NCBI RefSeq assembly: GCF_028747205.1
Contig: NZ_CP112880.1
Span: 3,844,001-3,908,000 of the forward strand
Direction of reading: 5' to 3'
DNA: 64,000 nucleotides
Source: Streptomyces sp. CA-278952
GTDB taxonomy: Bacteria; Actinomycetota; Actinomycetes; Streptomycetales; Streptomycetaceae
Shown: one piece after another, positions 14,847-23,525 of the stretch
Numbering within the stretch: position 1 is the stretch's first letter
How the letters are laid out: each line of letters opens with the position of its first letter
Notes under the pieces: model-generated
What the model saw: the letters and a program-made list of their open reading frames with translations, nothing else
What the model was told of the DNA's origin: nothing
Database searches by the model: none
Program-made: the position numbers and the translations under genes

Positions 14847-15713
14847 ATGCGACGTCAGACATTCGGCTCCACCGGCCGCCGAGGCACCGTCATCGTCGCC
14901 TCGGCGGCCGCCCTGTGTCTGGGCGGCGGCCTCCTGGCCGCCTGCGGGGGCGGACCGGGCGACGACGGGTACGTGGCCGTGGGCGCCGCCGCCGAGGGCG
15001 GGGACCGGCCGGCGGGCGGCGACGGGAAGCCCTCGGGCGAGGTGACGCTGGTCCCGCTGGACGGGAACGGCGGCAGCGGCGGCCGGAGCGGTGAGCCCGG
15101 CCCCGGCGGCCGCGGGTCCGGCAGCCCCTCGTCTGCACCCTCCGGCCCGGGTGCGAGCGAGCCCGGGCGCGCCCAGGGCCCTCCCGGCGGGGCGCGTACG
15201 GAGACGCCTGGCGGTGGTCAGGGGGGTGGTTCGCCCGGCGGGCCGGGCGCGAAGCCCTCAGACCCCGTGAACCCCGTGAACCCCGCAAACCCCTCGAACC
15301 CCGCGGAGCCGGGCAGCGGGCCCGGCGCCCCTTCACCTCCGGGCGACGGCGAACCCGGCGAACCCGGCACCCCCGGCACTCCGGAACCTCCCGCTCCGCC
15401 CGCGGCCCCGGCCGCTCTGACGTTGAGCGCACCACAGCGCGCGGCGGCGGACAAACGGTGGTGCGAGAAGGTGACCGTGGAGTTCCGCAACACCGGCGGC
15501 TCCCCGGCGCGCTCGGGGACCGTCACCTTCGCCACCCACATCATCGGCGCCCTCGGCGTCGACTGGGCGACCATCACCTCGTCCCAGCCCCTGCCCGCCC
15601 CGATCGGCGCGGGCTCGGCGCGCTCGGAGACGTACACCGTCTGCGTGGAGTCCTGGCGGGTCCCGCTGGGGATGCGCGTCGAGACACAGGACGTCTCCGC
15701 CGTGTGGAAGTGA
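14847..15713 (+). CDS. Secreted Pro/Gly-rich lipoprotein
   Basis: 288 residues. A signal sequence with lipobox (GGGLLAACGGG, Cys at about residue 33) is followed by about 160 residues of low-complexity Gly/Pro/Ser with collagen-like and NPxNP runs (NPVNPANPSNPAEPG, GEPGEPGTPGTPEPP). A compact C-terminal domain (about residues 190-288) contains two Cys (RWCEKVTVEFRNTGG, TYTVCVESWRV) and reads as a beta sandwich. It probably tethers the domain beyond the cell wall. The function is unknown. It lies 83 bases downstream of sigN and may belong to the same developmental locus. Confidence 0.8.
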   Translation: MRRQTFGSTGRRGTVIVASAAALCLGGGLLAACGGGPGDDGYVAVGAAAEGGDRPAGGDGKPSGEVTLVPLDGNGGSGGRSGEPGPGGRGSGSPSSAPSGPGASEPGRAQGPPGGARTETPGGGQGGGSPGGPGAKPSDPVNPVNPANPSNPAEPGSGPGAPSPPGDGEPGEPGTPGTPEPPAPPAAPAALTLSAPQRAAADKRWCEKVTVEFRNTGGSPARSGTVTFATHIIGALGVDWATITSSQPLPAPIGAGSARSETYTVCVESWRVPLGMRVETQDVSAVWK

Positions 15714-15860
15714 CCTGACCGGCTGACCGGACGGCGGCGGCAGGTCCCTGACGCACGAAGGCCGCCCGAGGGCGAAGCGGCGGCCGACGGTGCGGCTCCG
15801 CTCCTCCGTCCCCCGTGCGGCCGGAACCGGAACGTAACGGTCGTATGTGTTGTGCGTGGC

Positions 15861-15950
15861 GCGGGCGCGCACGCACCCCGTACGTATCGCGCCGTCGCGG
15901 GCGCGCACGCACCCCGTACGTATCGCGCCGTCGTGGGCGCGCACGCACCG
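15861..15950. repeat. 36-bp tandem repeat
   Basis: Two and a half copies of a 36-bp unit (GCGGGCGCGCACGCACCCCG then TACGTATCGCGCCGTC) start at 15861, 15897 and 15933. Each contains the palindromes GCGCGC and TACGTA. It is non-coding and downstream of the lipoprotein gene. Confidence 0.9.
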
Positions 15951-15978
15951 TCCTGGGGCGCGGCCGTGCGAGCGCGGG

Positions 15979-16194
15979 TCAGCCCAGTGCGAGCCAGGCG
16001 ACCGCGCCGAGGACGACGACGACCGCGATCACCGCCGCGATCACCCCGGCCTTCGGCCCGGAAGAGGTCGCCGCGGGCTGCTGCCGGCGCTGCGGCTCGC
16101 CCTCGTCGACGAAGGCGCGGAACATCTGCGTGCTGCCCGCCGGGTCAGGGGTGCCCTCGGGGCCCGGCTGAGGGGCGTGGGGGTTGTGTGCCAT
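15979..16194 (-). CDS. Small tail-anchored membrane protein
   Basis: 71 residues from ATG 16194 (MAHNPHAPQPGPEG). A soluble Pro-rich and charged N-terminus (STQMFRAFVDEGEPQRRQQP) precedes a single C-terminal hydrophobic helix (VIAAVIAVVVVLGAVAWLAL, residues 51-70). I do not recognise the family. The longer reading from 16272 lacks a ribosome site and was rejected. It is transcribed divergently from the MarR gene. Confidence 0.65.
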   Translation of the reverse strand: MAHNPHAPQPGPEGTPDPAGSTQMFRAFVDEGEPQRRQQPAATSSGPKAGVIAAVIAVVVVLGAVAWLALG

Positions 16195-16345
16195 GGGGCA
16201 GGACCCTAGCGAACTCGGGCCCACCGCCCAACCCCCGGGCCACCCCGCGCCCCGTCCGACCCGGGTCGCCACAGCCGGCGAACGGGCTTGACCCGGACCC
16301 TACGGAGGCTTTTGCGTTCCTTTACTTCTGCAAGGCCGTTTTCGT

Positions 16346-16388
16346 TTGCCTGTAGCAACCAACGGCTTCTATCGTTGCCCTAAGCAAC
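16346..16388. promoter_or_regulatory. Twin MarR operators
   Basis: TTGCCTGTAGCAA (16346-16358) and TTGCCCTAAGCAA (16375-16387, extended to GTTGC...GCAAC at 16374-16388) are two dyads of identical half-sites TTGC/GCAA with 5-base centres, 29 bases apart, directly upstream of the MarR start at 16398. This is the usual layout of MarR autorepression. The second site abuts the start codon. Confidence 0.75.
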
Positions 16389-16397
16389 AACATAGTC

Positions 16398-16931
16398 GTG
16401 AGTGTGCTGGGGGTTCCCGTGGCCGCACGGAGTAGTTACGAGGAACTGGCCCGGCAGCTCAGCGCCGTCGGGGCCGTCAAAAGAGGGCTCGCCCGCGCAC
16501 TGCCCCACGAATGTCCCGCGGGATCCGCCGCCGTGCTGACCCTCCTGGACCGGCACGGCGAGATGCGGATCAGCCGGCTCGCCGAGCTGCTGTCCGTGGA
16601 CATGTCGGTGACCAGTCGCCATGTGGCCCATGTGGCCGATCGCGGCTGGATCGAACGGTCCGCGGACCCGGCGGACAAGCGGTCCCGCATCCTGCGGCTG
16701 ACCCCCGGCGGGCACGAGCAGCTCGACGAACTGACCCGGCGGACCACCGAGGTGTTCGCCCACAACCTCCAGGACTGGTCCGACGACGACGTCGGCCGGC
16801 TCATCGCGCTGCTGTCCCGGCTCCGCGACAGCTTCGCCTGTCGCGGAGCCGGCGGCTGCGCCCCCGGAACCCACACCGGTGAGTGCAGGACCCGCCTCGG
16901 CGACGAGGCTCACACCCGTACACCTGTGTAA
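16398..16931 (+). CDS. MarR-family transcriptional regulator
   Basis: 177 residues from GTG 16398. The winged helix includes AAVLTLLDRHGEMRISRLAE, the recognition helix LLSVDMSVTSRHVAHVADRG and the wing SADPADKRSRILRLT. The C-terminal tail is Cys-containing (FACRGAGGCAPGTHTGECRT), which could be redox- or metal-responsive (inference). The MFS exporter starts 31 bases downstream, so the pair is a typical MarR-efflux operon repressed through the twin operators. Confidence 0.92.
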   Translation: MSVLGVPVAARSSYEELARQLSAVGAVKRGLARALPHECPAGSAAVLTLLDRHGEMRISRLAELLSVDMSVTSRHVAHVADRGWIERSADPADKRSRILRLTPGGHEQLDELTRRTTEVFAHNLQDWSDDDVGRLIALLSRLRDSFACRGAGGCAPGTHTGECRTRLGDEAHTRTPV

Positions 16932-16962
16932 CAGAAGCAAATACGCACGGATAAGGAACTCA

Positions 16963-19527
16963 ATGGCTACGACCACACCCACCGGTGTGCGGGGCGGCCA
17001 CGCCAAGCACGGAGGGCACGGGAGCGCCACCGCCTCCGGTGCCTCCGACGGCACGCCGATGACGCACCGGCAGATCATGGAGGCGCTGGCCGGGCTGCTG
17101 CTCGGCATGTTCGTCGCGATCCTGTCGTCGACGGTCGTCTCCAACGCCCTGCCCGAGATCATCTCCGACCTCGGCGGCGGTCAGAGCGCCTACACCTGGG
17201 TCGTGACGGCCTCGCTGCTGGCCATGACCGCCACCACCCCGCTCTGGGGCAAGCTCTCGGACCTCTTCAGCAAGAAGCTGCTGGTCCAGATAGCCCTGAT
17301 CATCTACGTCCTGGGCTCGGTCGTCGCCGGTCTGTCGACCAGCAGCGGCATGCTCATCGCCTGCCGGGTCGTCCAGGGCATCGGCGTCGGCGGTCTCTCC
17401 GCCCTCGCGCAGATCGTCATGGCCGCGATGATCGCCCCGCGCGAGCGCGGACGTTACAGCGGCTACCTGGGCGCGGTCTTCGCGGTCGCCACCGTCGGCG
17501 GTCCGCTGCTCGGCGGCGTCATCACCGACACCAGCTGGATGGGCTGGCGCTGGTGCTTCTACGTGGGCGTGCCGTTCGCGATCATCGCGCTGATCGTGCT
17601 CCAGAAGACCCTGAAGCTCCCGGTCGTCAAGCGCGAGGGCGTGAAGGTCGACTGGACCGGCGCGTTCTTCATCAGCGCCGCCGTCTCCCTGCTGCTGGTC
17701 TGGGTGACCTTCGCGGGCGACAAGTACGACTGGCTGTCGTGGCAGAGTGGCGTGATGGTCGCGGGCTCCGTCCTGCTCGGCCTGCTCTTCGTCCTCGTCG
17801 AGTCGCGCGCCGCCGAACCGATCATTCCGCTGCGCCTCTTCCGTAACCGCACCATCACCCTCGCCTCGATCGCCTCGCTGTTCGTCGGCATCGCGATGTT
17901 CGCGGGCACCGTCTTCTTCAGCCAGTACTTCCAGCTGGCGCGCGGCAAGTCGCCGACGATGTCCGGCGTGATGACCATCCCGATGATCACAGGGCTCTTC
18001 CTCTCCTCGACCATCTCCGGCCAGGTCATCACCAAGACCGGGCGCTGGAAGGCGTGGCTGGTCACCGGTGGCTTCCTGGTCACGGCCGGGCTCGGGATGC
18101 TCGGCACGATCCGGTACGACACGACGTACTGGCACGTCGCGGTCTACATGTTCGTCATGGGTCTCGGCATCGGCATGATGATGCAGAACCTGGTCCTCGC
18201 CACCCAGAACCAGGTCGCCCCCGAGGACCTCGGTTCCGCGAGCTCCGTCGTCACCTTCTTCCGCTCCCTCGGCGGTGCGATCGGCGTCTCCGCGCTCGGC
18301 GCGGTCCTGGGCAACCGGGTCACCCACTACGTCCAGGACGGCATCACCGCCCTCGGCCCGGAGGGTGCGGCGTTCGGCCACGGCGGTACCGGCGGCGGGG
18401 GCATCCCCGACCTGGACAAGCTGCCCGAGCCCCTGCGCCTGGTCATGGAGGCCGCGTACGGGCACGGCGTCGGCGACGTCTTCCTGTACGCCGCCCCGGC
18501 CGCACTCGTCGCCTTCATCGTGACGATCTTCATCAAGGAGGTCGCGTTGAAGAGCAGCGTGGCGACCGACACCACCGCCGAGGCCTCCGCGACCGGTGAG
18601 ACGGCCGAGGTCCCCGTGCCGGCCGCCGTCGGCGCGGCCACCGGTCCGGTCTCCGAGGGCGCGGCCGGGGTCACCTCGGTCGACACCACCGGCGTCCCCG
18701 CCACCGCCCCCGCCCCCGCCTCCGCCTCGTACGACACCGCCCACAGCGGCGGCGGCGTTCAGGGCACCTCGGTCCACGGTGTGGTGCGGGGTGCGGAGGG
18801 TGCTCCGGTCGCCCGTGCCGCCGTCACCCTGATCTCGCTGGGCGGCCGGCAGCTCGGCCGCTCCGTGGCCCGGCCCGACGGCGGCTACGCCCTGGACGCC
18901 CCCGGCTCCGGCAGCTATGTGCTGATCGCCTCCGCCGACGGCTTCCAGCCGCAGGCGTCCACGGTGGTCGTCGGCGAGGAGCCCCTGGGCTTCGACATCC
19001 TGCTCTCCGGTACGAGCGGACTGGCCGGAACGGTCAAGGCCGTCGAGTCCGGCGCAGCCGTCGACGGCGCGATGGTCGTCGTGACCGACGTTCGGGGCGA
19101 CGTGCTGGCCACCGGCGTGTCCGGCCCGTCCGGGGAGTTCGCCTTCGGCGAGCTGATCCCGGGCTCCGTGACCGTCGCGGTCAACGCCGCCGGCTTCCGT
19201 CCGCTGGCGCTGCCGGTGGAGATCGGCGGCCAGGGCGTCACCCGCGTCGAGGCCGCGCTGCGGTCCGGGGCGCTGGTCCGGGGCGTCGTGCGGGCCGGGT
19301 CCGCCCGGAGCCCGCTGACCGACGCACGGGTCACGCTGATCGACGCGGCGGGCAACGTGGTCGCGACCGCGACGACCGGCGAGGACGGGGCGTACGCCTT
19401 CACCGACCTGGACGCGGGCGAGTACGCGGTCATCGCGACCGGCTACCCGCCGGTGGCCGGATCGCTGACCGTGAGCGGCCCGGGAGTCGACGGGCACGAC
19501 ATCGAACTCGCCCACCCGGGTGAGTGA
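16963..19527 (+). CDS. MFS exporter (DHA2, EmrB/QacA-type) fused to three carboxypeptidase-regulatory-like domains
   Basis: 854 residues from ATG 16963 (AAGGAACTCA upstream). Residues about 35-530 form a 14-helix DHA2 drug/proton antiporter with WGKLSDLFSKK (the loop 2-3 motif) and the motif-C-like GGPLLGGVI. After an Ala/Thr-rich linker, residues about 600-854 hold three consecutive CarboxypepD_reg-like beta domains (SVHGVVRGAEGAPVARAAVT; SGLAGTVKAVESGAAVDGAM; ALVRGVVRAGSARSPLTDAR). Such domains are normally extracellular, and their fusion to an exporter is unusual; they might bind the exported molecule. The neighbouring YceI protein has the same domain. Confidence 0.92.
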   Translation: MATTTPTGVRGGHAKHGGHGSATASGASDGTPMTHRQIMEALAGLLLGMFVAILSSTVVSNALPEIISDLGGGQSAYTWVVTASLLAMTATTPLWGKLSDLFSKKLLVQIALIIYVLGSVVAGLSTSSGMLIACRVVQGIGVGGLSALAQIVMAAMIAPRERGRYSGYLGAVFAVATVGGPLLGGVITDTSWMGWRWCFYVGVPFAIIALIVLQKTLKLPVVKREGVKVDWTGAFFISAAVSLLLVWVTFAGDKYDWLSWQSGVMVAGSVLLGLLFVLVESRAAEPIIPLRLFRNRTITLASIASLFVGIAMFAGTVFFSQYFQLARGKSPTMSGVMTIPMITGLFLSSTISGQVITKTGRWKAWLVTGGFLVTAGLGMLGTIRYDTTYWHVAVYMFVMGLGIGMMMQNLVLATQNQVAPEDLGSASSVVTFFRSLGGAIGVSALGAVLGNRVTHYVQDGITALGPEGAAFGHGGTGGGGIPDLDKLPEPLRLVMEAAYGHGVGDVFLYAAPAALVAFIVTIFIKEVALKSSVATDTTAEASATGETAEVPVPAAVGAATGPVSEGAAGVTSVDTTGVPATAPAPASASYDTAHSGGGVQGTSVHGVVRGAEGAPVARAAVTLISLGGRQLGRSVARPDGGYALDAPGSGSYVLIASADGFQPQASTVVVGEEPLGFDILLSGTSGLAGTVKAVESGAAVDGAMVVVTDVRGDVLATGVSGPSGEFAFGELIPGSVTVAVNAAGFRPLALPVEIGGQGVTRVEAALRSGALVRGVVRAGSARSPLTDARVTLIDAAGNVVATATTGEDGAYAFTDLDAGEYAVIATGYPPVAGSLTVSGPGVDGHDIELAHPGE

Positions 19528-19901
19528 TTGATTCCCGCGGACTGATTCCCACGGATTGGTCCGTCGGGACTGGTCCGTCGGGACTGGTCCGTCGGGATTG
19601 ACCTCTCGGGACTGACCCCTCGGGACTGACCCCTCGGGACTGATTCCTGGGGACTGATTCCTTCGGCACCGGCGCGCGAGCACCTATAGGGATGCGCGCG
19701 AGCACGTGAAGGGATCGCGAAGACCCCTGGTCGGACGGCACTTCCAGCGGAGAGGCTGTCACGACCGGGTGGAAATGGGCCCCGGTGGCGGGCACGGCGA
19801 GCAGGGGACGGCCTGCCGTGCCCGCCCCGGGGCCCGACCCATGTGGCCCCGGGTTCCTTCGGGCCGGCCGCGGGGTCATCGAGCTAGGAGAGAGATACGG
19901 G
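19528..19901. other. Intergenic region with minisatellite
   Basis: 374 bases. The first third is the 14-bp tandem repeat (19536-19661). The rest shows no gene; TAGGAGAGAG just before 19902 is the ribosome site of the YceI gene. Confidence 0.6.
19536..19661. repeat. 14-bp tandem repeat, nine copies
   Basis: Nine head-to-tail units of the consensus TCGGGACTGATCCC-like sequence, for example TCGGGACTGGTCCG and TCGGGACTGACCCC. The 14-bp period is maintained exactly over 126 bases with substitutions only. It starts 8 bases after the MFS stop. Confidence 0.9.
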
Positions 19902-20717
19902 ATGGGACTTCGCGCACAGGTACGGACACGGGACGGCTGGGCGGTCCAGCACGCCGTCGTCACCGTCACCGACATGACCGGCGCCCAGGTGCTGCGCGCC
20001 GCCGCCGACGAGAACGGGGCCGTCCGGACGGACGGTTCCCTGGCGGCCGGTGCGTACACGGTGATCGTCACGGCGGTCGGGTACGCGCCCGCCGCCTCCA
20101 CCGCCCTCGTCACCGCGAGCGGCCGGATCGAGGGCGGCCAGATCGTGCTGGCCCGCCAGGGCGGGGTGGAGCTCCCGCCGCCGGGCGTCTGGTCGCTGGA
20201 CCCCGCGCACTCCTCGGTCGGCGCGGTCGCCCAGCACCTGGGGATCTCCAGCGTGCACGGCCGCTTCACCGACTTCGGCGGCCGGATCGAGATCGCCGAG
20301 GACGTCTCCCGCTCCCGGGTCGACGCGGTGATCAGGGCGGCCGGAATCGACACCGGCAACGAGATGCGGGACAAGCACCTGCGCTCTCCGGACTTCCTGG
20401 ACGTGGACCGGTACCCGGAGATCGCCTACCGCTCCACCGCGCTGGACCCGGCGGGACCCGACCGCTGGACCGTGCACGGCGAACTGACCATGCACGGCGT
20501 ATCGCGCCCCGTCGACCTGGACCTCAGCTACCTCGGCACCGGGCCCGACCCGTGGGGCGGGGTGCGCGCGGCCTTCCACGCCACCGCCGAACTGCGCCGC
20601 GCCGACTTCGCGATGAACTACAACCAGGTCGTCCAGGCGGGCATCTCCGCGATCGGGACGACGCTGCGCGTGGAGCTGGACATCCAGGCGGTACAGGGCG
20701 AGGCGCTGCCCGGTTAG
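19902..20717 (+). CDS. YceI-family protein with N-terminal carboxypeptidase-regulatory-like domain
   Basis: 271 residues from ATG 19902. Residues about 1-85 are a CarboxypepD_reg-like beta domain (VQHAVVTVTDMTGAQVLRAA then AGAYTVIVTAVGYAPAAST). Residues about 95-265 are a YceI lipocalin-like barrel (WSLDPAHSSVGAVAQHLGIS, SPDFLDVDRYPEIAYRST, GELTMHGVSRPVDLDLSYLG). YceI proteins bind isoprenoid-like amphiphiles. No signal peptide is visible, so it appears cytosolic, unlike many YceI proteins. The domain shared with the adjacent exporter suggests a common ligand or complex. Confidence 0.9.
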   Translation: MGLRAQVRTRDGWAVQHAVVTVTDMTGAQVLRAAADENGAVRTDGSLAAGAYTVIVTAVGYAPAASTALVTASGRIEGGQIVLARQGGVELPPPGVWSLDPAHSSVGAVAQHLGISSVHGRFTDFGGRIEIAEDVSRSRVDAVIRAAGIDTGNEMRDKHLRSPDFLDVDRYPEIAYRSTALDPAGPDRWTVHGELTMHGVSRPVDLDLSYLGTGPDPWGGVRAAFHATAELRRADFAMNYNQVVQAGISAIGTTLRVELDIQAVQGEALPG

Positions 20718-20772
20718 TCCTCGGCGGGGCGCTACCCCGGCCTTGGCCCGGCCCGGTCGTAGGGTGGTGGGC

Positions 20773-21243
20773 ATGGCACCGAACATCGCGACCAACACCG
20801 CCGTGGAGCTCGACGAGTTGCTGGCGTTCGTACGCCCCCGGCACCGGGCGGTCCTGCTCACCACCCGGGCCGACGGCCGCCCCCAGGGCTCCCCGCTGAC
20901 CTGCGGCGTGGACGGCGCGGGGCGGATCGTCATGGCGACGTACCCCGAGCGCGCCAAGACCCGCAACGCGCGGCGCGACGAACGGGTCAGCGTGATCGTG
21001 CTGTCGGACGAGTGGGACGGGCCGTGGGTGCAGGTCGACGGTTCGGCGGAGGTCATCGACGCCCCGGACTCGGTCGAGCCGCTCGTCGAGTACTTCCGGA
21101 ACATCTCGGGCGAGCACCCGGACTGGGACGAGTACCGGGCGGCGATGGTGAGGCAGGGCAAGTCCATCATCCGGGTCACCCCGGAGCGCTGGGGCCCCGT
21201 CGCCACCGGCGGCTTCCCGGCCCACCTGGCCCCGGGGAGCTGA
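20773..21243 (+). CDS. PPOX-class (F420-dependent) oxidoreductase
   Basis: 156 residues from ATG 20773. It has a split-barrel flavin-binding fold of the pyridoxamine 5'-phosphate oxidase superfamily: HRAVLLTTRADGRPQGSPLT, then MATYPERAKTRNARRDERVS (cofactor phosphate contacts), then GPWVQVDGSAEVID. The TIGR03618-type pattern (TYPERAKTRNARRD) favours coenzyme F420 over FMN, as is usual in Actinobacteria. The substrate is unknown. The next gene begins 8 bases downstream. Confidence 0.9.
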   Translation: MAPNIATNTAVELDELLAFVRPRHRAVLLTTRADGRPQGSPLTCGVDGAGRIVMATYPERAKTRNARRDERVSVIVLSDEWDGPWVQVDGSAEVIDAPDSVEPLVEYFRNISGEHPDWDEYRAAMVRQGKSIIRVTPERWGPVATGGFPAHLAPGS

Positions 21244-21250
21244 CCGCGCG

Positions 21251-22405
21251 ATGACCGGAGAAGCCAGAAAGGCCGGAGAGACCGGGAACACCGCAGAGGC
21301 CGCAGAAGCCGCAGAAGCCGCAGAGAGCGGGGAGAACGGGGAGAACGAAGAGGGCGGGAACGCCGAGCCCGTTCCGCCGATACCCGTCCCGGGGCAGCCC
21401 CACTCCCTCCTCGCGTGTGGGATGCCCGTCCCGGCCCCGCTGCCCTCGCCCGACGCCCTCGCGAGAGCCCGGCTGCTGGTCGCGCCCTCGCTCGACGGCG
21501 GGCTGGTACGGGAACTGGAGCGGATCACCGGTCGGGGCGCGGAGCCCCTGGAGAACGTCCCGCCGCCGTCCGACGCGCCCCTGCTGTGCGTGGGGGAGAC
21601 ACTGCCCGACGCGCTGCGGACCAGCCGCCTGCTCTGGTTCCACAGCGTCAACGCGGGGACCGACCCGCTGTTCGCCGGAGGCCCCTGGCCCGGCTCGGCG
21701 CTCCTGACCCGGACCGTGGGCCGGATGGGCGAGCGGATGGCCCAGTACGTCCTGGCCTGGGTGCTCGCCGAGTGCCAGTCCGTACCGGAGTTCACGGCCC
21801 TGCACGCCCGCGCGCAGTGGGAGCGCCTCCCCTCGGAGCTCGTCGCCGGGCAGACCGCCCTGATCTACGGGACCGGCCGCATCGGCGCGGCCGTCGGGCG
21901 GCTGCTGGGCGCCTGCGGGGTACGCACCGTGGGCGTCGCCCGCACGACGCGGTTCGGGCCCGCGCCGGGCGCCGCCCGGGTGGTGCCCGGCTTCGACCGC
22001 GTGATCGGGGCCGCCGAGGACGACGGGGTGCTGGGCGAGGCCCGTTGGGTGATCTCCACGCTGCCGTTGACCGGGGCCACCGAGGGCTTCTTCGGCGCCG
22101 ACCGGTTCACGGCGGTGCGCGGGGCGACGTTCGTCAACGTGGGGCGGGGCGCGACCGTCGACATGGAGGCGCTGGAGACCGCGCTGCGGGACGGCCGGGT
22201 GCGGCGGGCGGTGCTGGACGTCCTGCCGGCGGAACCGGCCGCGCCCGGCGACCCGGTGTGGAAGCTGCCCCGTACGGTCATCACCTCGCACTCCTCGGGG
22301 ATCACCACCGACGAGGACGTCTCCGTCGACTTCACCGCCTGCTGGGAGGCCGTGACGGCGGGCCGCAGGCCCGAGCTGACGGTGGACGCGGGGCGCGGGT
22401 ACTGA
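21251..22405 (+). CDS. D-isomer-specific 2-hydroxyacid dehydrogenase family protein
   Basis: 384 residues from ATG 21251. The NAD-binding domain carries IYGTGRIGAAVGRLLGACGV (about residues 205-224) and the family's later motifs STLPLTGATEGFFGADRF and VNVGRGATVDMEALETALRDG. The catalytic His region reads ITSHSSGIT. An unusual 45-residue Glu/Asn-rich leader with an AEAAEAAEAAE repeat precedes the domain. It probably oxidises or reduces a 2-hydroxyacid; the substrate is not predictable. A partial direct repeat of GACCGGCACGAGCA follows the gene. Confidence 0.88.
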   Translation: MTGEARKAGETGNTAEAAEAAEAAESGENGENEEGGNAEPVPPIPVPGQPHSLLACGMPVPAPLPSPDALARARLLVAPSLDGGLVRELERITGRGAEPLENVPPPSDAPLLCVGETLPDALRTSRLLWFHSVNAGTDPLFAGGPWPGSALLTRTVGRMGERMAQYVLAWVLAECQSVPEFTALHARAQWERLPSELVAGQTALIYGTGRIGAAVGRLLGACGVRTVGVARTTRFGPAPGAARVVPGFDRVIGAAEDDGVLGEARWVISTLPLTGATEGFFGADRFTAVRGATFVNVGRGATVDMEALETALRDGRVRRAVLDVLPAEPAAPGDPVWKLPRTVITSHSSGITTDEDVSVDFTACWEAVTAGRRPELTVDAGRGY

Positions 22406-22517
22406 ACGCCCCCCGAAGGGACCGGCACGAGCATGGAGCGTCTCTCGGAGGACTCACGCAACCACCGAGCGGCCCTCGAAGGACCGGCACGAGCACTGAG
22501 CGGTCCTCGGAGAAGGG

Positions 22518-23396
22518 CTACTGAGTCGCTGACCCGCTCCGGTCGCGCACCGCCTCGATGCCCGCGATCAGCAGGTCCAGCGCGAAGACGAAGTCCCGTT
22601 CACGCATCTCCTCGACCGTCTCCCCGCCCCGGGCCGCCATCAGTTCGTCCGAGGCCTCGGTGATCTGCCGCAGGTGCGGCTGTGCCCTGATCGTGTTCAG
22701 CGCCTGGTGGTGGTACTCGTCCTGGGTCAGCCCGGTCGCGTCGCACCGCGCCTTGAAGTGGCCCTCGACGGTGCCGAATCCGTACACGAACTGGAAGACC
22801 GCCGACAGCGCGCCCGTCTGCCGTTCCAGGGGCAGCCCGGTGGCCCGGACGATGTCCTGGACGGCGTACGAGAACAGCATCGAGTTCGGGCCGATGTTGA
22901 GGAACGTCCCGGCCAGCGGGGAGATCCAGATGTGGCGGACGAGGAGTTCGCGGTAGCTGCGGGCCAGCTCCCGCAGCCGGTCCCGCCAGTCGGCGTCCTC
23001 GCGGGGCGGGGCGATCTCGGCGTAGACCGAGTCGAGCGCCAGCTCCAGGAGGTCGTCCTTGGTGTCGACGTACCAGTAGAGGGACATCGCGGTGACGTCC
23101 AGCTCGGCGGCGAGCCGGCGCATCGAGAACTTGGCCAGGCCGTCGGCGTCCAGCAGCCGCACCGACGCCTCGGTGATCCGGTTGCGGTCCAGGCCCGCCG
23201 GGGACTCGGTCCTGCGCGAGCGCGAGGGGGCCCGGTGGTCCAGCCATACGCTGGTCCGCGCGGCGTTGTTCGCCAGGTCGGTCTCGGTCCCGGTCCCGGT
23301 CCCGGCCCCCGCCCCAGCCCCCGCCCCGGGTCCGGACTCCGGCTCAGGTTCAGGCACGGACTCCCGGTCGGAATCGCGGTCGGACTCGGACACCAT
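22518..23396 (-). CDS. TetR-family regulator (TetR_C tetracyclin-repressor-like C-terminal domain)
   Basis: 292 residues. A low-complexity leader (about 1-65, including GAGAGAGAGTGTGTE) precedes the TetR helix-turn-helix (residues about 70-120: RNRITEASVRLLDADGLAKF then AELDVTAMSLYWYVDTKDDL). The C-terminal ligand domain resembles TetR_C (FLNIGPNSMLFSYAVQDIVR). It is encoded directly downstream of the MFS gene on the same strand and probably represses it. Three TACNNCGTA-type sites lie upstream of the pair. Confidence 0.9.
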   Translation of the reverse strand: MVSESDRDSDRESVPEPEPESGPGAGAGAGAGTGTGTETDLANNAARTSVWLDHRAPSRSRRTESPAGLDRNRITEASVRLLDADGLAKFSMRRLAAELDVTAMSLYWYVDTKDDLLELALDSVYAEIAPPREDADWRDRLRELARSYRELLVRHIWISPLAGTFLNIGPNSMLFSYAVQDIVRATGLPLERQTGALSAVFQFVYGFGTVEGHFKARCDATGLTQDEYHHQALNTIRAQPHLRQITEASDELMAARGGETVEEMRERDFVFALDLLIAGIEAVRDRSGSATQ

Positions 23397-23525
23397 GGCG
23401 CACTCTCCTCGTCTTGCGCGGACCGCTCCGCCGTTCGATCCTGCCGGAAGGGCGGGACGAAGTCGTCCTGCCGGAAGGACGGCGTACCGGACGCTGACGG
23501 TCCGGTACGCGCGCCCGGTCCGATG

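Noticed and set aside
16960..19683. 907-codon open frame opposite the MFS gene
   Set aside because: Antisense shadow; His/Arg/Gly/Asp-rich translation without recognisable domain, whereas the plus strand encodes a clear transporter.
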